From the NCBI RefSeq assembly GCF_040581485.1, contig NC_090129.1:10712501-10776500 (forward strand): a stretch of 64,000 nt of DNA, in the 5' to 3' direction. Position 1 is the stretch's first letter; each line of letters starts with the position of its first letter. The notes beneath the pieces are model-generated. The model worked only from the letters and a program-made list of their open reading frames with translations, was not told where the DNA came from and did no database searches. This DNA comes from Linepithema humile. Taxonomy: Eukaryota > Arthropoda > Insecta > Hymenoptera > Formicidae. Position numbers and translations under genes: made by a program. Below, in pieces: positions 36,141 to 49,279 of this stretch.

Positions 36141-36486
36141 AACATGAGTGCAGGTAACGTTTAGCTACGCAGCAATTGCACAGAACCCCGTGTGATCTAC
36201 TCTTTAGAAGTAATTCCTATGGGATTTGCTTAAAAATCTAGAATATTTTTAAACGGAGAATACACGGATATTCATTATATTTACATTTACCGATATTTGT
36301 AAAATTTATATTTATATTTACTGATATTTGTAAAAATGTATAAAATAACCGTGATTTCAAAAGTTTTTGGGCACTAACTTTTTAAGGAAGCATTTTTCGA
36401 CTCATGTTTGTAGGAAATTATTGGTTCAGAATCAAATTTTCTATAAGATCTCAAAACCTCGCCGGAACGTTCGAGGCCACTCTATA

Positions 36487-36842
36487 TATACAGGGTGGAC
36501 CATTTTAATCACTTTAGTCGATTTTCTCAAAAACTAAAGCAGATACGAAAAAATGTTTCAGACAAAAGTTTCACGATTTCGAGAGGGAAAGAATATGCCG
36601 TTGTCAATTCAATCGTAGGTGGCACCACTTTCGAAATTTCTTTGTTTCAACCATTTTTTTAAATGGAAGTCGATTTTTCTCAAATAAAATATTTTATCAT
36701 ATTTAGTTTATATCTATCAGACACATTGTATAAGCCTATTTTGTTTCGTATGTACATCATAATCATACGATAGAATTTCGATCGAGAAAAAAAGTACAAA
36801 CTTTACAAATTATCTGATAAGACATAAACAGACCACCTGTAG
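36487..36842. mobile_element. MITE-like repeat with TACAGGGTGGACCA end
   Basis: The left end TACAGGGTGGACCA is matched loosely by AGACCACCTGTA at the right. Subterminal TTTTCTCAAAAACTAAAG is typical of such repeats. No coding sequence. Confidence 0.5.
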
Positions 36843-36869
36843 TGGATTACGAATAAAAAAATACGTATT

Positions 36870-37265
36870 TTTTCAAATTTGCCAGCCCATGTTACGTCGC
36901 CTCTGGCATTACTTATTAAAAATTGTCAGCTGACGTTAGATCGCCTCTGACTTCATTTATAAAAATAAACCAGTTCACGATAGATCATCTCTGACAATAT
37001 TTATTACAAATTACCAGCTCACAGATAAATCGCCTTTGACAATATTTATTTTAATTTGTCAGCACACGTTAGATTGCTTCTGACGATATTATTACAAATT
37101 GTCAGCTGATGATAGATCGCCTATGACTATACGTATTAAATTTTGTCAACTCAAGATTAATCGCCTTTGATTATATTTATTAAAAATTATCAAAACATGA
37201 TGGATTGTCTCTGACTTTATTTTTACAATTTTGCCAGTTCACCAGAAAATAGCCTTTGGCTTGTC
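36870..37265 (+). repeat. 44-bp tandem repeat, about 9 copies
   Basis: The core TCGCCTCTGAC and variants occurs at 36897, 36941, 36985, 37030, 37074, 37117, 37161, 37205 and 37250, spacing 43-45 bp. Units read roughly TTGTCAGCT, then ACGTTAGATCGCCTCTGAC, then TATTTATTA. Inverted copies appear at 38590-38662 and 39372-39415. Confidence 0.9.
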
Positions 37266-37269
37266 TTAT

Positions 37270-38589
37270 TCTTTATTGTAAGATACTTTTATTACTTCAT
37301 ATGCTTTATGTATATATATTATGTACATATATTATGTGCTCCTTATTATCTATATTTATATCATTATCTATATTTATATCTATATTCATATCAAAATATC
37401 TATGTAAAAAATTAACACCATTTTATATACTGTTTTTACAATAAATGTAATGATATATGCCACATATTTTATTTCTAAAACATGATACTAAATACCAAAT
37501 TAAGCACATAAAATAAGGCTAATTGTAAGTATTTAAAAGAAACATATGTTGAAACAGGTTATTACAAGTCGCAAAATAAATGTTGTTTCTTTTATCAAGA
37601 TTTTTTTACAAATAATAGACACAAAAAATTGAAAATATCTTTATATTTTATGCTTTATAAATAAATTATATGACATATACATTTATTATAAAAATATATA
37701 CAATATACAAAATAATATTAATTTTTTTACATAGATATGACTAGATATGAATATACATAATATGGAGCACATAATATACATAATACATACACATGGAGCA
37801 CACGAATAAAAGTATTTTATAGAAATTAGAATATGAATGTATATAACTAAATGATGCAAATGTTGTATCTACTAACATAAACCACGCCGCTTATGTGTCA
37901 ATTCGTTGTTAGCGCTTGGTAGATGACGTAAATGTTTAAACGCGTTTTTCTCGCTTATTCTGGAGAGTTGCGTCGTATCACTTTATGTTTCGTGTTTCCC
38001 CTGTTAATTTAATATTCTTTTTCTTCTGAAGTTATACATCTTGTACATGTAAACTTGTTAAGCTTGTAAATTATATTAAAAAATGATATGAAACCCTTAA
38101 AACAGAATTTGGATGCTAAGTAAAAGAAATTAATGCGAAAAATTTGTGCATTTGTGTTTATGTAATATAGTGGTGATAAGGTAAAAGAGAACAATATAGA
38201 TTATTCCCCGGATATTGAGATAGAGATATCGAACTAAGATTTAATTAGAAACAGCTAATAATAAAACAAAAAGAAATGGATTGCAAAATTTACACTATCC
38301 AGTAGTGCTCCAACTTCTGACCCACTGTACGTTACTTTTATGTGTATGTGTGTGTCTATATAAAAATATATAGTATTTAGTATTTAGTGTGCTGTGCACA
38401 GTATAAAAATAATGAAACAAAAAATTTGTTTCTTTCTAAAGACAGACACGAATAAAAGCTGGATAAAAAGGTTAGTTATTACTTGTTGTAATTTAAAGCA
38501 ATTGTTTCAATGTCAATTGATATTACCTTCTATTTATCAATGAAAGTTTTTATATTAACATGATTTTGAAACAATTGCCAAATAAGAAT
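37270..38589. other. AT-rich stretch between direct and inverted 44-bp repeats
   Basis: Short, AT-rich inverted segments (for example around 37280-37440 and 37700-37830, both with ATATTATGTAC-like words) suggest the middle of a larger palindromic element. No gene was found. Confidence 0.4.
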
Positions 38590-39415
38590 AGCCAGAGACG
38601 GTTTATCGTGGGCTGGCAATTTTTATAAATGAAATCGGAGACAATGTATTGTGGACTGACAAGGGGGACCTCTACCTTGTTGAGTCAAAAAATCGTATTT
38701 TTTTTGTATTTTCCAAAAGACTGACCCTTTGAGAATGTTTCTAAAATAATTAGGCAAAATTCTAAAAATTAACAAAGTTATAACATTTTAATGGTGATTA
38801 GTAAATATTTCTCGCACATAACAGAAATTTTAAAGCTTTTTTCTTGAAACTACTTTCTTTGACCTGATGTTGAAGAAATCTCGAGAATCAATCAAGAGAT
38901 TGGCTTCAAATTTTACATAAATCTCAAGAAGATAACTGTCTATCGGTGGAACTTGTTGCCATATCTGTTACTGTTTTTTTTTTATTTAAACAAATTAGCA
39001 ATTTTTAAACAAAATTTGATTATTTTTCGTCAAAAGGCCACCATTTTGTCAATTTTCAACATTTTTAAAATATTCTAGTTCCACAGATAATTACATTTAT
39101 ATAGATTAGGAATCTTTTTCATTTTCTTGTTACAAATGATTTCCGGAGATGTTTTCAACACAAGCAAGATGCGATTTTTTGGAATGCCCTCACTCAGTGC
39201 TTTCTACTATCTATACTTAAAACTTTTTTTATATATAAAAATTCACAAATATTGCTGTAAATGTAATTAAATCAACCTCTAAATTTGAGATCAATATGTC
39301 GAATAGTTTTTTTTATAAAAAATTCCCTAAGATCACGTATTTTTTTGCCTCATAAAGAGTAAAAGTCCCCCTTAATAAATATAGTCAGAGGCGATCTAAC
39401 GTCGGCTAATAATTC
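38590..39415 (-). repeat. Inverted 44-bp units, interrupted by an insert
   Basis: About two units in opposite orientation to the 36.9-kb array lie at 38590-38662, and one more at 39372-39415. The two parts are separated by a 709-bp insert. Confidence 0.75.
38663..39371. mobile_element. 709-bp insert with GGGGGAC inverted ends inside the 44-bp repeat
   Basis: GGGGGACCTCTACCTTGTTG at the left is matched by an inverted GGGGGACTTTTACTCTTT at the right. The insert splits a 44-bp repeat unit cleanly. AT-rich, no coding sequence. Confidence 0.7.
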
Positions 39416-39498
39416 AGAAAAAGAAGAACCCGAGGCGTTAATAAATGGAGTCAATAAATGTCACTCTCGTACCATTTATTGACTCCAAAACTTTTTTA

Positions 39499-39560
39499 CT
39501 CTGTGTGTGTGTGCGTGCGTGCGTGCGCGTGTGTGAATGGGTGTGTAAGCGCGCGTGTGG
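39499..39560. repeat. (GT)n/(GC)n mixed microsatellite
   Basis: An interrupted purine-pyrimidine alternation (TGTGTGTGCGTGCG...) that could adopt Z-DNA. It is flanked by short inverted copies of GTCAATAAATGG. Confidence 0.85.
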
Positions 39561-40010
39561 TCTCGAATGTTTCTGTAAATGGTTATAAATGCTTATTATT
39601 TTATTAAATGTTCAAATTGATGTTCTTTTGTTACATGGCAGTGTCCCAAGCAAACGTAAAATGTATTTATAGCAATGCTCACCTGCGTTTGATTGCCGCA
39701 TAAACGTTATGAACTGCAGGTCTCAGTAATGCAGCCTGTACGGTGTCTTCACCGTAATTTTCGCAACTGAAACGTGAACCTCATCTACTCAATTTATAAA
39801 ATCTTGTTTGCCCGTCAAAGTTGTCTTTACTGTCTTTACTGTAATTTATTATATACATTCTGACGTCAGATCTAACGCAAATAGAATGCAAACTCATTAT
39901 TTATAAATTAATTTGCTATTCAATAATAATGCAAGTTTATTTCAAATCAATTTCCATAATATTATGCAAATATAATATAATAAAAATGCTAATTGTTCAA
40001 TCAATTAAAC
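39561..40010. other. Spacer, nothing recognised
   Basis: No coding frame or repeat identified. Confidence 0.4.
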
Positions 40011-40723
40011 CAGTGCTCGGAATTAGTTGAACATTTCAGCCGATTTCCGCGGTATACGCCTTCTTTCCTCTTCTTACCACGCGCGCCGCAGCCGCTAGGG
40101 CCAGCGCCGCCGAGCATTAGGAGCGACACTATCTGATTATGAGTGGGTTCTTCTCCCTATTTATTAAAAATTAAAAAAATTTATTAAAAATAAATTTTTT
40201 ATTTTTAAATTTATTAAGTGGAAATATTTCAATAGATTTCCACGTCACCCATGAGATACTAATGCTGACGCGTTTTTTTTTAAGTGGTTTCCCCCGTAGG
40301 CCTATTCCACTAAAGAAAAAAATAAATTCTTAATTTAAAAAAAAATATATATAAAAAAGATTTTTTTTAATTAGATTTTCTTGGCCTTTTATGTGAGAAT
40401 GAACAATTGATGCAACAATGTAGATAGAAACCACTTTTTAAAAAACGTGTCAGCATTAGTACCTCATGGGTGACGTAGAAATCTATTGAAATATTTCCAC
40501 TTAATAAATTTAAAAATAAAAATTTATTTTTAATAAATTTTAATAAATTTTTTAAAATTTTAATAAATAAGGAGAAGAACCTAGTCACAGAACCTAATCA
40601 GATAGTGCCGCTCCTAACGCTCGGCGGCGCTGGCCCAAGCGGTTGCGGCGCGCGCGGTAAGGAAAGAAAAGGAGGCGTATACCGCAGAAATCGGCTGAAA
40701 TGTTCAACTAATTCCGAGCACTG
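40011..40723. mobile_element. hAT-type MITE, about 0.3-kb inverted arms
   Basis: CAGTGCTCGGAATTAG at the left is matched by its inverse at the right. Flanks AATTAAAC and AATTAAAT agree in 7 of 8 bases, as expected for a hAT duplication. The arms carry GC-rich sequence (CGCCGCCGAGC) on an AT background. No transposase. Confidence 0.8.
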
Positions 40724-41582
40724 AATTAAATCAATCAAACCAACATAAGGAGACAAACAATTTTTTCAAATCGTGACAATAAATCATGCTCGATTTTGTT
40801 TTTGCTCGTTCGCTGCGTTTTTGCTGCCACACTGCTAGCATATTCATAATATTTAGCTCACTCAATTCAAGCATACTGCAATAAAATTATACGTTACTAA
40901 ATTATTATTACTATTATAGAGCATAAATTATAATTTTAATTTACCCTTATTTATAATTTTATATATTTTATATATTAAAATAATACTAAATTAAAAAAAC
41001 AATGATTATCTTGGATTAAGAATGTTATTTTTGATCCGGTTGAGTAAAGTGGTTAATCTAATTTAAAAACGTCAAAGAGCATAAGAAACATATATAGGTT
41101 AAAAAATTATTATTATAGAATATAAACTACAATTTCAAACTACCTTATATTACTTTATTACTATTACCTGACAGTCCATCGCCTCATCAACTTGGATTCC
41201 TTGAAGCCCTTCGTACAATATTTTATTGAAGCACTCTACAATTAATGCCCTGTCTAGACCGGAGGATGATTTTACTTGTGGTTAATTTTTTTATTAATTA
41301 TAAAAAATTATTTGGGTCAAACTATCCACTCCACAAGTAAGATCATTCACCGGTCTAAATTAGGCATAAATAAATGAAATTGTAAATTTTGCATCTCTCA
41401 CAGAATTACCATAGCAAACGACTTTATGAGTCCTTTTAGTGACGTCTTACAAAAGATCCGTCATACGTCTGTACATCGTCTTTAGGTAATGTCTCAAAGA
41501 CGTAATGAAAAAGACGACTACAGAACGTCGTTAAGACATGCATGTTGTGTTAGTTAAGGATTTCATTAGAGATTCTAAGGCA
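40724..41582. other. AT-rich spacer with repeat debris
   Basis: An inverted pair around 41252-41360 (TCTAGACCGG...CCGGTCTA) and a 41420-41550 stretch with repeated ACGTCTT words, related to the MITE at 18998, are the only structures seen. Confidence 0.4.
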
Positions 41583-43380
41583 ATAACCCGAGCGGACGGT
41601 AGTTGCGTGCACTGTGCTATGAGCGAAGACCTCAGCATCGCAGAGAAGACCGGACGCCGGGGAATCACCGAAGGAGTCACATGCCGGTGACAAAGCCGAA
41701 AAAAAGGTCACGTATCGCACCCCCGTTGCTTTCGCCATCTAAAACCTGTTTTCTAACAATGCCTTGCTTCCAACAGCAACGCCAAAGAGACGTAAACGGA
41801 AACGCATCAGAGGACCTCGCCCTGCTGCAGAAGGTGCAAAAGATCCCGGATTTAACGCCGTCAGAAAGAACGGAGCGGTTTGAGTAAGGCCCGGCCAGCC
41901 TGTCAAGCTTCCCTCCAAACATATCAGACTCTACCGATTTAATATCGACCGGCGAGCCAACGAGTTCTCGAAATTAACAGGAAGCAGGGGCGCTCTGTAT
42001 TAACTATGGGCGGTTCTCAGAAGCCCCTCTCGCAGAAAATCGGCAAGATGCGCGGAAGAGCGGCGCGGGGCCGAAGGATCAACGGCACGAATTTGGAAGA
42101 ACTACTGTTCGGTGTGCAGTGACCAAGTGAGAACCAATTCCGGAGCTCGTCCCGACATCGCCGAAGGACCAAACTCATTGTAAGCCGCCTCTCGGGTAGC
42201 CGTAAGATAACGTCCGGTGATGGCTGGTAGCGTGAGTCAATTTTTATGTACACTGTGTCTCACTCAGGACTAATTTTAATACCGCATTTGTTACCGTGAG
42301 CACATTTCTTTGGCGCGCTCAGTTACCGTGTTACCCCATATCCAGTCGGCTTCGGATACCGTGTTAAAGTCTCTCTCTCGGGAACTAGCTATCCACAGTC
42401 TCTCTCGTTTAGCTGCCGTTTTTTCGTTACCGTTTTCGTATTGTCTTTTACGTGAGAATATCGTCTCGCTTATGAGTACCGTCCCGCAGCGTGGGTATCG
42501 TAAAGTCTTTTGTTAGAAATAAAGTTTTGATTATTGAATGTCAGCGAACGGAATTTACGTGTGAATGCTCTCAGCGAGACAGCAGATACCGTCATTATAG
42601 CGTCTCCGCGAGAAACGAAGGTAATCATGAAAATTACCGCTTCACGACACATCGTTTTTGTAATTAGATAACCGTTCGTTTCAAACTCTGTTTATTTGAT
42701 TTTCACCGGTCTTGTTCGTTTCGTCGACATAACTGGTGTCGATCTTGTAAAGTATTATCGAGTCGATTGCCATTCTCTGTAATTTCGTTTTCTGATTTCG
42801 CTACTGTTGCCGAATTTATTATATGTTACCGATCTTACAGGCGGATTTTCTAGCTACCGTACTTAATGAATCGCTGCCGATATACTGGCTACACCGAATA
42901 ATAGTCCGATCGTCGCACTACTAATAGCTCATTTTTAACCTTGTTCAAACTGACATTATCATAATAAATTATTGTTAAATGTGCAATATTGAATTGTTCT
43001 TGTGCTCGCTTCTCACTCCGGATCCTCAACGAAAATAAAAGAACTGCGCCCCTCTGCCATATACTGAGCAAGAAGCGGCCGGACATATTAAGTAATTTAT
43101 TGGAGTTACCGTTACCGCGGTGCAATTACACGCACCTGGCGCCCATTTTCGGATACCGATTTTTAAGTTACCGCTGTTACCGCTCCAGTTACCACTGTTA
43201 CCGCTGTTACCGTCCTGGTTACTGAATCGTGCATTTATTGCCGATATCGCGCAAGTTACCTAGCTCCCGAATTACGTGGAGTACCGCGGGTTACCGTTTA
43301 CATTGGGCGTGTTCCCTCGGACGTGGCGTGCCCGAAGCTAGTTCATGTCGCAAATATTGGCGCCCAACGTGGGGCCCACG
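41583..43380 (+). mobile_element. GC-rich LTR retrotransposon fragment with primer binding site
   Basis: TGGCGCCCAACGTGGGGC at 43358-43375 has the form of a tRNA primer binding site of Gypsy-type retroelements, just after a plausible LTR end. The preceding kilobase is dense in GTTACCG words. Earlier, 41583-41900 has coding-like composition with basic stretches (TPKRRKRKR) but no identifiable domain. No second LTR or pol was found; the upstream boundary is uncertain. Confidence 0.45.
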
Positions 43381-44782
43381 CCGTGAAAAATCAGTGATAA
43401 CTAATGAAAATAAAATCTGGAGAGTGAGAGAGCAAAGCTTAGTATAATTAAATAATTATGGCTGTGTCTTTGTCATTGTACTAATCCACTTATTACAGTT
43501 AATGTTCTTTCATCTGTGAATACGGCCAATGTATCGTCCTCAATATCTATGTTGTCCTACGCAAGTAAGTTGCGATAAATAGATTTTAAGTCCTATTAAA
43601 AAAGGACTCTGGAATCTGTGTGCCATCGCATATATACACGATACCGCTTACTGTGTTGGCGCGTGCCGCAGCGCTCAGCTGTAGAGTTTTTTTCTACACG
43701 TCGCTTGTTCGCGGCCGAGCCGCGATGTAAACATTGACACACGTAATAGCATAGATAATACCGTCTAGACCGTTTTCCAGGAAATTAGCGAAGCTCGCTT
43801 TTCAAGAAAATAAGTAGGTCATCAGAAAAACCGAGCCATTTAAATTCTAATTCTTTTTCAGCGTTATTTTTATATTGCCAATTCCGAGCGTATTATAGAG
43901 TGCCGTTTATCGTGTCTTTCAGGTATTTGTTACATGCGTAGCCCGATTTTTGAGACCTTTTATTTTACGAAAGATATTATTAAATATAAAAAACATGAAT
44001 ATCGTCATCATAAAATACTTAATATTTCTTAATATTCTATGTCTTATAATATTTTTGAATTGTATAATGTAACAAAGAATCTCTTTGGATCTATATTAGT
44101 CGTTTTTTAATTTTATAACTTTTGGTTTAGATTTTTATAGTAATATTGATTGTGAATACGCAAAGTTTTAAAATTATATTTTGTTTCATATAAGTCTCGA
44201 ATAATTGAAAAATCGTAGGAACTGTTTTAAAGATGCATTTTTTCTTTCTAGCATTCTGCATTATAATGTGTATAATATGCGTAAAAATTATAATACATGA
44301 ATTGTTTCTGACAATTTTTGCACATATAAGTGCATTCGTTTGTTTATGAAGTGGCTAGGTTTAATTTAGCTGTGTATGTAAATTGTGTTAGAAACAAGAT
44401 AGTAAAATTATTAAACACTGTTTATCGTTTACATAAGTGACATATAAATATAAATGACACTTTTGCAAATAATAATTTGAATCTTTTTTTTTATTATTTT
44501 TAAATATTATAGCAACCCTGGTAGAAATTTTAATCAGGCTCTTGCATGGCACTGATCAGCGTGCCATACTGCCATTTCAGGAACTGACATGACATGCTAG
44601 TAAGCACCATCCATAAAATCGTCACGTTTTGCCCGCTGGCGCCACAATTTTGTAATGGATTTTGCGTAATGCTAGCATGGCGCTAGCATGGCTCTAATAA
44701 GATACATAATGCAAGCATGGTGCTGGCAACGTGGCATAGGCGCGCGCTCGTGTGTATGTGTGTGTGTGTGTGTGTAATTATA
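43381..44782. other. Intergenic, mostly unassigned
   Basis: A short element-like start CCCTGGTAGAAATTTT at 44516 resembles the end at 45450 and is followed by GCATGGC-type repeats to 44740. A (TG)n tract lies at 44752-44776. No gene was found. Confidence 0.4.
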
Positions 44783-45003
44783 TATAATAAATTTAGATTT
44801 TAATGCATTTTATGTCAGTGTTTTACTTTTACGAAAAAATATAATACTTTTAAACTATTCGATTATTAACGAAAAAACTATTAAACGCTATTAGTTTTTA
44901 ATAGTTTGTAATAGTTTTTTGGTAATAATCGAACAGTTCAACAATATTTTTTCGTAAAAGTGAAACACTGGAATAAAATGCATTAAAATCTAAATTTATT
45001 AAT
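44783..45003. repeat. Palindromic repeat, about 110-bp arms
   Basis: TTTAGATTTTAATGCATTTT and its inverse bound a palindrome whose arms also share TTTTACGAAAAAATAT. It is flanked by (TG)n and (CA)n tracts. Confidence 0.8.
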
Positions 45004-45189
45004 TATAATTAGACACACACATACATACACACACCAAGTAATAAGTAAAAGTATATAATAAAATAAAGGTTTACAAAAAATATTTTATAAAATATTTTTT
45101 TATTAAAACTTATTTATTATATTATTTATATTTATAAAATATTTATTATAATTTTTTTTTGCATTTTATCTTCGATTTATTTGATTCGG

Positions 45190-45445
45190 TCTTTTCTATG
45201 TCCTTCCCAGTCCTTTGCATTAGAAAGTGCTGCGCTCAATGCCTTTATAAGATGATTTCTTGATACAACTTCTCCTTTAAATTCTTTTTGAAGAAATATA
45301 TCTAAAAATCCGCGAATATACATTTACATTTTAAGAATTATTTTAAGTATTATTTATATAATTTTATATATATATGTACCTTCTATACATGTGTAAAATG
45401 GTTCATCCTTTATTATTTTCTTGCCATGCATAATTTTAGTTGCAG
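45190..45445 (-). pseudogene. Unidentified coding fragment
   Basis: Two short minus-strand pieces separated by a possible small intron read KIMHGKKIIKDEPFYTCIEG and then DIFLQKEFKGEVVSRNHLIK followed by a charged tail and stop. They look like the end of a transposon gene. The family is not recognised. Confidence 0.35.
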
Positions 45446-45449
45446 TATA

Positions 45450-46865
45450 CCCGAGTAGAAATTTGATCAGGCGTGCCTTGTGTCATATAAGGCCCTAATT
45501 AGATATAAATAGGGCATGCCTGACTACGGCATGCCAGATCAGTACCTTTATAGGATCTTTTTTACTCTCGTATGTAATATATAATTAAGGCATATCTAAT
45601 ACGGCATCAGTCAGGACCTTCTCTAAGTTGCCCTAAAAAATCTTTACAGTAAAATCTGGTAAAGTAAGAATCAGGATCTTTATGAGTTTTTTTTTTCAAT
45701 ATATAAATTTGAAAGATGTCACTCTGATATGCCAGAGTAATGAAATCCTTATGGCAATTTTTCTCAATTTCTTCTAACAAAAAATTTTCAAAAGTAAATT
45801 TGTCTATGATAAAGCATCAATTAGGGCTTTTTTATTTGACTAATATTATCATTGTAGAAACTACGATTTTTTTTCTTTTATTACGATATTTAGATTTATT
45901 TTTTATATACTTGATGTATAATTAATAAAAGGTACTGTGTAAGAATTTTTTTTGGTGTATGAATGATAAGTAATATTTTAAAATAACTTGAATTTAACTA
46001 TATATTTCTGATATTAACAAATTTAAATTTATTAAAGTTAAAATTATTTCACAAATTTTGGACTCTCTGGTTCATATTTGGCGGAATTATTGCTAATTGT
46101 TTCATAATTTGCAAAAGACTGGGACGGATTTCGCTTTATACGGCACCAAAACACAATAGAAAATAAAATTCTCAATCCAAAAAAGCCACAGGATAACAAA
46201 CATGATAATGATAAAGAGAATAAAATAATGAATCAAGTAATTGAGAGCTTCAGCGAAGAAGACAGCAACGATAAAGAATAGTGAAATAGTTAAAAAAAAA
46301 ATTAAGATTTTTAAACGTAAGAATATTTTATTTCGCTTTTGTTATTTTGTGTTTTTTTTTTTATAAATGATAAACGGATGTTATGATTTGAACAGATGTT
46401 TATGTTATGTGGATTTATATGTCAGCTTGTTTATATTTTGTTTTTAAGCGTGCATTTTTTATCTCTTGAAAAATGTTTAAAAAATGTAAAGATTAAATTC
46501 TTAGTATTATTTTTTTACTAATTCTGTAAATTCTTTAAAAATCTTAATGTTCTAAATAAATAATAAAAATATTAAAAATATTCAAATTTATAGTTATTTA
46601 TTTTAGAGCCTGACAGCATCCTTATGTCAATCCTATTAAGGCTCTTTTTCTTTATCCTGATGTTGTCCTGATAATATGCCTGAAAAGGTCCTCACATGAA
46701 TCCGGCTAATGTGGTCCTTATTAGGTAAATGAAATCCGGTCCTGACTATGCAACGCGTTACACATCTTGTCAGAACCAAATCAGGTGACCTTACCAGGGC
46801 CAGATTATATATTACGGCACTCTGATTTGGACCTGCTCAGACACTTAATAAAATTTCTACTCGGG
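45450..46865. mobile_element. 1.4-kb non-autonomous element with CCCGAGTAGAAATTT ends
   Basis: The ends CCCGAGTAGAAATTT and AAATTTCTACTCGGG are perfectly inverted for 15 bp. It is placed between the EnSpm-like fragment at 46866 and the fragment at 45190. Subterminal CTGATC/GGTCCTGA motifs repeat. No intact gene. Confidence 0.75.
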
Positions 46866-47690
46866 ATCTTAAACGTATAAGTAATTTTTTTCTATGAAAA
46901 GTAATACTCCCATTAGCCAATATATTTTTTATATCCGCAATAACTTTGTCAAAAAATGCATTAGAGTCATTTGGTTTTGCAGGGCCTTTGTATATCCCTA
47001 CCACTATTGGTTTGGAATGCCTAATGTTCGCGAGTCTACACTGAATTGGTCAAATATGAATACTGCCTAATTTGTCTAGATTACATCCGTCGGTGTTAAA
47101 GTCAATGTCTAATTCGCTTGGAAGAGATAGTATTGGAAAGCGCTCAAGTTTACGGGAAATGCGTGCTCCTATATCAAAATGAATGTATTCGCCTGGATCA
47201 ACTTTACATCTGACAACTTTATCTCGTGGAGTACCTACAATTGTTCTCACATCTTTCGGTAAGTTACGAAAACAAGAATGTGTTCTAAGAAGAGATACAA
47301 TATTATTACCTTGCACATGAGTCAAATTATTTTCTACAAAACAGGAGGCCAGTTTCTCCCGAAACGATGACTCAACCGAAAAAGTACTAACAGAGGACAA
47401 AGTATTATCAGAAGAAAAAATATCACTATGAAGAAGAATACTGTCATCTTCAACGTTTATAAAACACGTACTATCGCAAATATTACTTTCCACATAATTA
47501 GTATGTTTTGTATGTGACGCGCCCAACGTATCTTCAGTATTAATATTATCTAATTCTCTTAAAGTATTCTTTATATAACTTTGACTTTGCAAGTTAGTTT
47601 TTATTTCGGATCTAATTCTTCTTTGTTGTCTATCACTTAATTGATGCCACCTTTTTCGCGAAACGGAGCGTTTCAGTAAATAAGGTTTTA
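46866..47690 (-). pseudogene. EnSpm/CACTA-like transposase, N-terminal part
   Basis: From about 47690 the frame reads RWHQLSDRQQRRIRSEIK, then a Ser/Thr/Asp-rich linker, then LPKDVRTIVGTPRDK, VDPGEYIHFDIGARI and LDIDFNTDGCNLDK. The same order occurs in the copy at 49280. A TGA at about 47049 replaces the Trp expected before PIQCRLANIRHSKPIVVGIY. The catalytic region is missing, cut off by the element at 45450-46865. Confidence 0.7.
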
Positions 47691-48549
47691 TATTTATCTG
47701 ATGTTATTCCTCGCTGTTGCCCAAATAGCTATTTTCTCACCGATGAAGATTATATAATATCCCTTGCTGTAGTCCAAATATTCCGTCTCACCGAATAAAA
47801 ATTCTGAAAAATTTTTCAATTTTAAAATTTTTAACACACACAATACTAACAGACCAAGATAAAATTTTTGTCTTACAGCTCTCGCTATTGCAATCAGAAT
47901 GATTCAAAGCGCGACAATTGTTAAAAATGCCGCTCGACAACGCTAACGGTTCCACCAATCACAAGCTTGTAAAATGTGACGCAGCATGTGTCCGCGAATC
48001 CGCAGACCGTTGTCGAGGGTAACAACTAGGCGTCTGTTTTAAATAATTACTATTGCGTAGTAACACAGCTCGTCTTATTGTATTAATAAATGCTAGCAAA
48101 TGTAAAAAACCTAAAGGCTATATTACACATAAAATGTAAAAACCTAAAGCCCATTTTTCTACTATTTTACATGCGAGAATTTTACTACTAAATTAACAAA
48201 ATAGATTATTTATTTAATTATAAAGGTAAATTATAAAGGTCATTAAAATAAATATAACGCTTCTTATACTTAACATTATATTCATATCGTATTGCTCTAT
48301 AGTTTAAAAACAGTTTTATTAGATAGTCTTTTTAGTAAGCAATGTGGATAGCTATATAAAAATGTGTTCGAAATAAATTAGAGCTGTTTCTTTCGAATAT
48401 TTTAGAAAGGATTAAAAAATACGTCACACGCATGTTGTTTGCCAATTTTAAATAAATTTGTAAAATTTTATTTAAATTATATCTTGTCTACAGAATGTAT
48501 ATATAAATCTATAGAATTAAGCATTAATAAAACAATTTGTGTTTTTCAA
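47691..48549. other. Spacer between two EnSpm-like copies
   Basis: No gene. A short GC-rich patch (47900-48010) is present. Confidence 0.35.
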
Positions 48550-49279
48550 CCCAGTCAACATTAAAAGATTATGTATATCACTGCTATGTAAACCTGTGAT
48601 GTACACTGTATGTGACATTGTTTACGTAATTATGATATAATATAAACATTGTGATGTACTTGTTACTCATTTCGTATGTAACTTTATGATGTTTTAAAGC
48701 TGAAACAGGTATATGTAACATTTACATAACGAATGCTCTATTGCTGTACAATTCATATTCTTGTAAATATATTTCATTCTCATTCTTGTAAATATCATAA
48801 CTGTTATAGAACTGCTTTAATATGGGGTTTATAACAATGTAGCATCATGGCTACATAATACACATTCTATATTCTCTGTAACGATTATATAATATTTTAA
48901 ACATCCACGTGATGTAACGTAATCACATAATTGGGAAAGCCTGGAATTTCTTTGTCGTCTATTTATGGAGTATCTCCCAAAACGGATAGTTTTATATAAC
49001 CGCATTTTAAGTGTTATAAAATTTTCAAACTATTATTTTTGTTATTAAACTTCAGGGTATTTTGTTCTGTTCATTTTGAATTAGTTAATCGTAATTAAAA
49101 TAATTTGTTATATGAAACCGTCACCTGCATCATTGAATATAGTTGCCGTTTAACCTAATACATCAAGTTTTATTATTTACTATAAAATATAATGTGACAT
49201 CAAGTGTTATTATATATTGTGTTATTATATATTAACTCAAAATAAGTGCAGTATATTCATACATTAATATAGCACAAAT

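Noticed and set aside
36840..37260. CRISPR-like regular repeats
   Set aside because: Units are contiguous 44-bp tandem repeats with diverged copies and no unique spacers; the genome is eukaryotic.
42310..42516. Open frames in the GC-rich block
   Set aside because: They follow from GTTACCG repetition and fewer AT-rich stops; no domain is visible in any frame.
45450..47690. A second complete EnSpm-like element on the minus strand
   Set aside because: Only the N-terminal transposase part is present and no CCCAGTCAACA ends were found around it.
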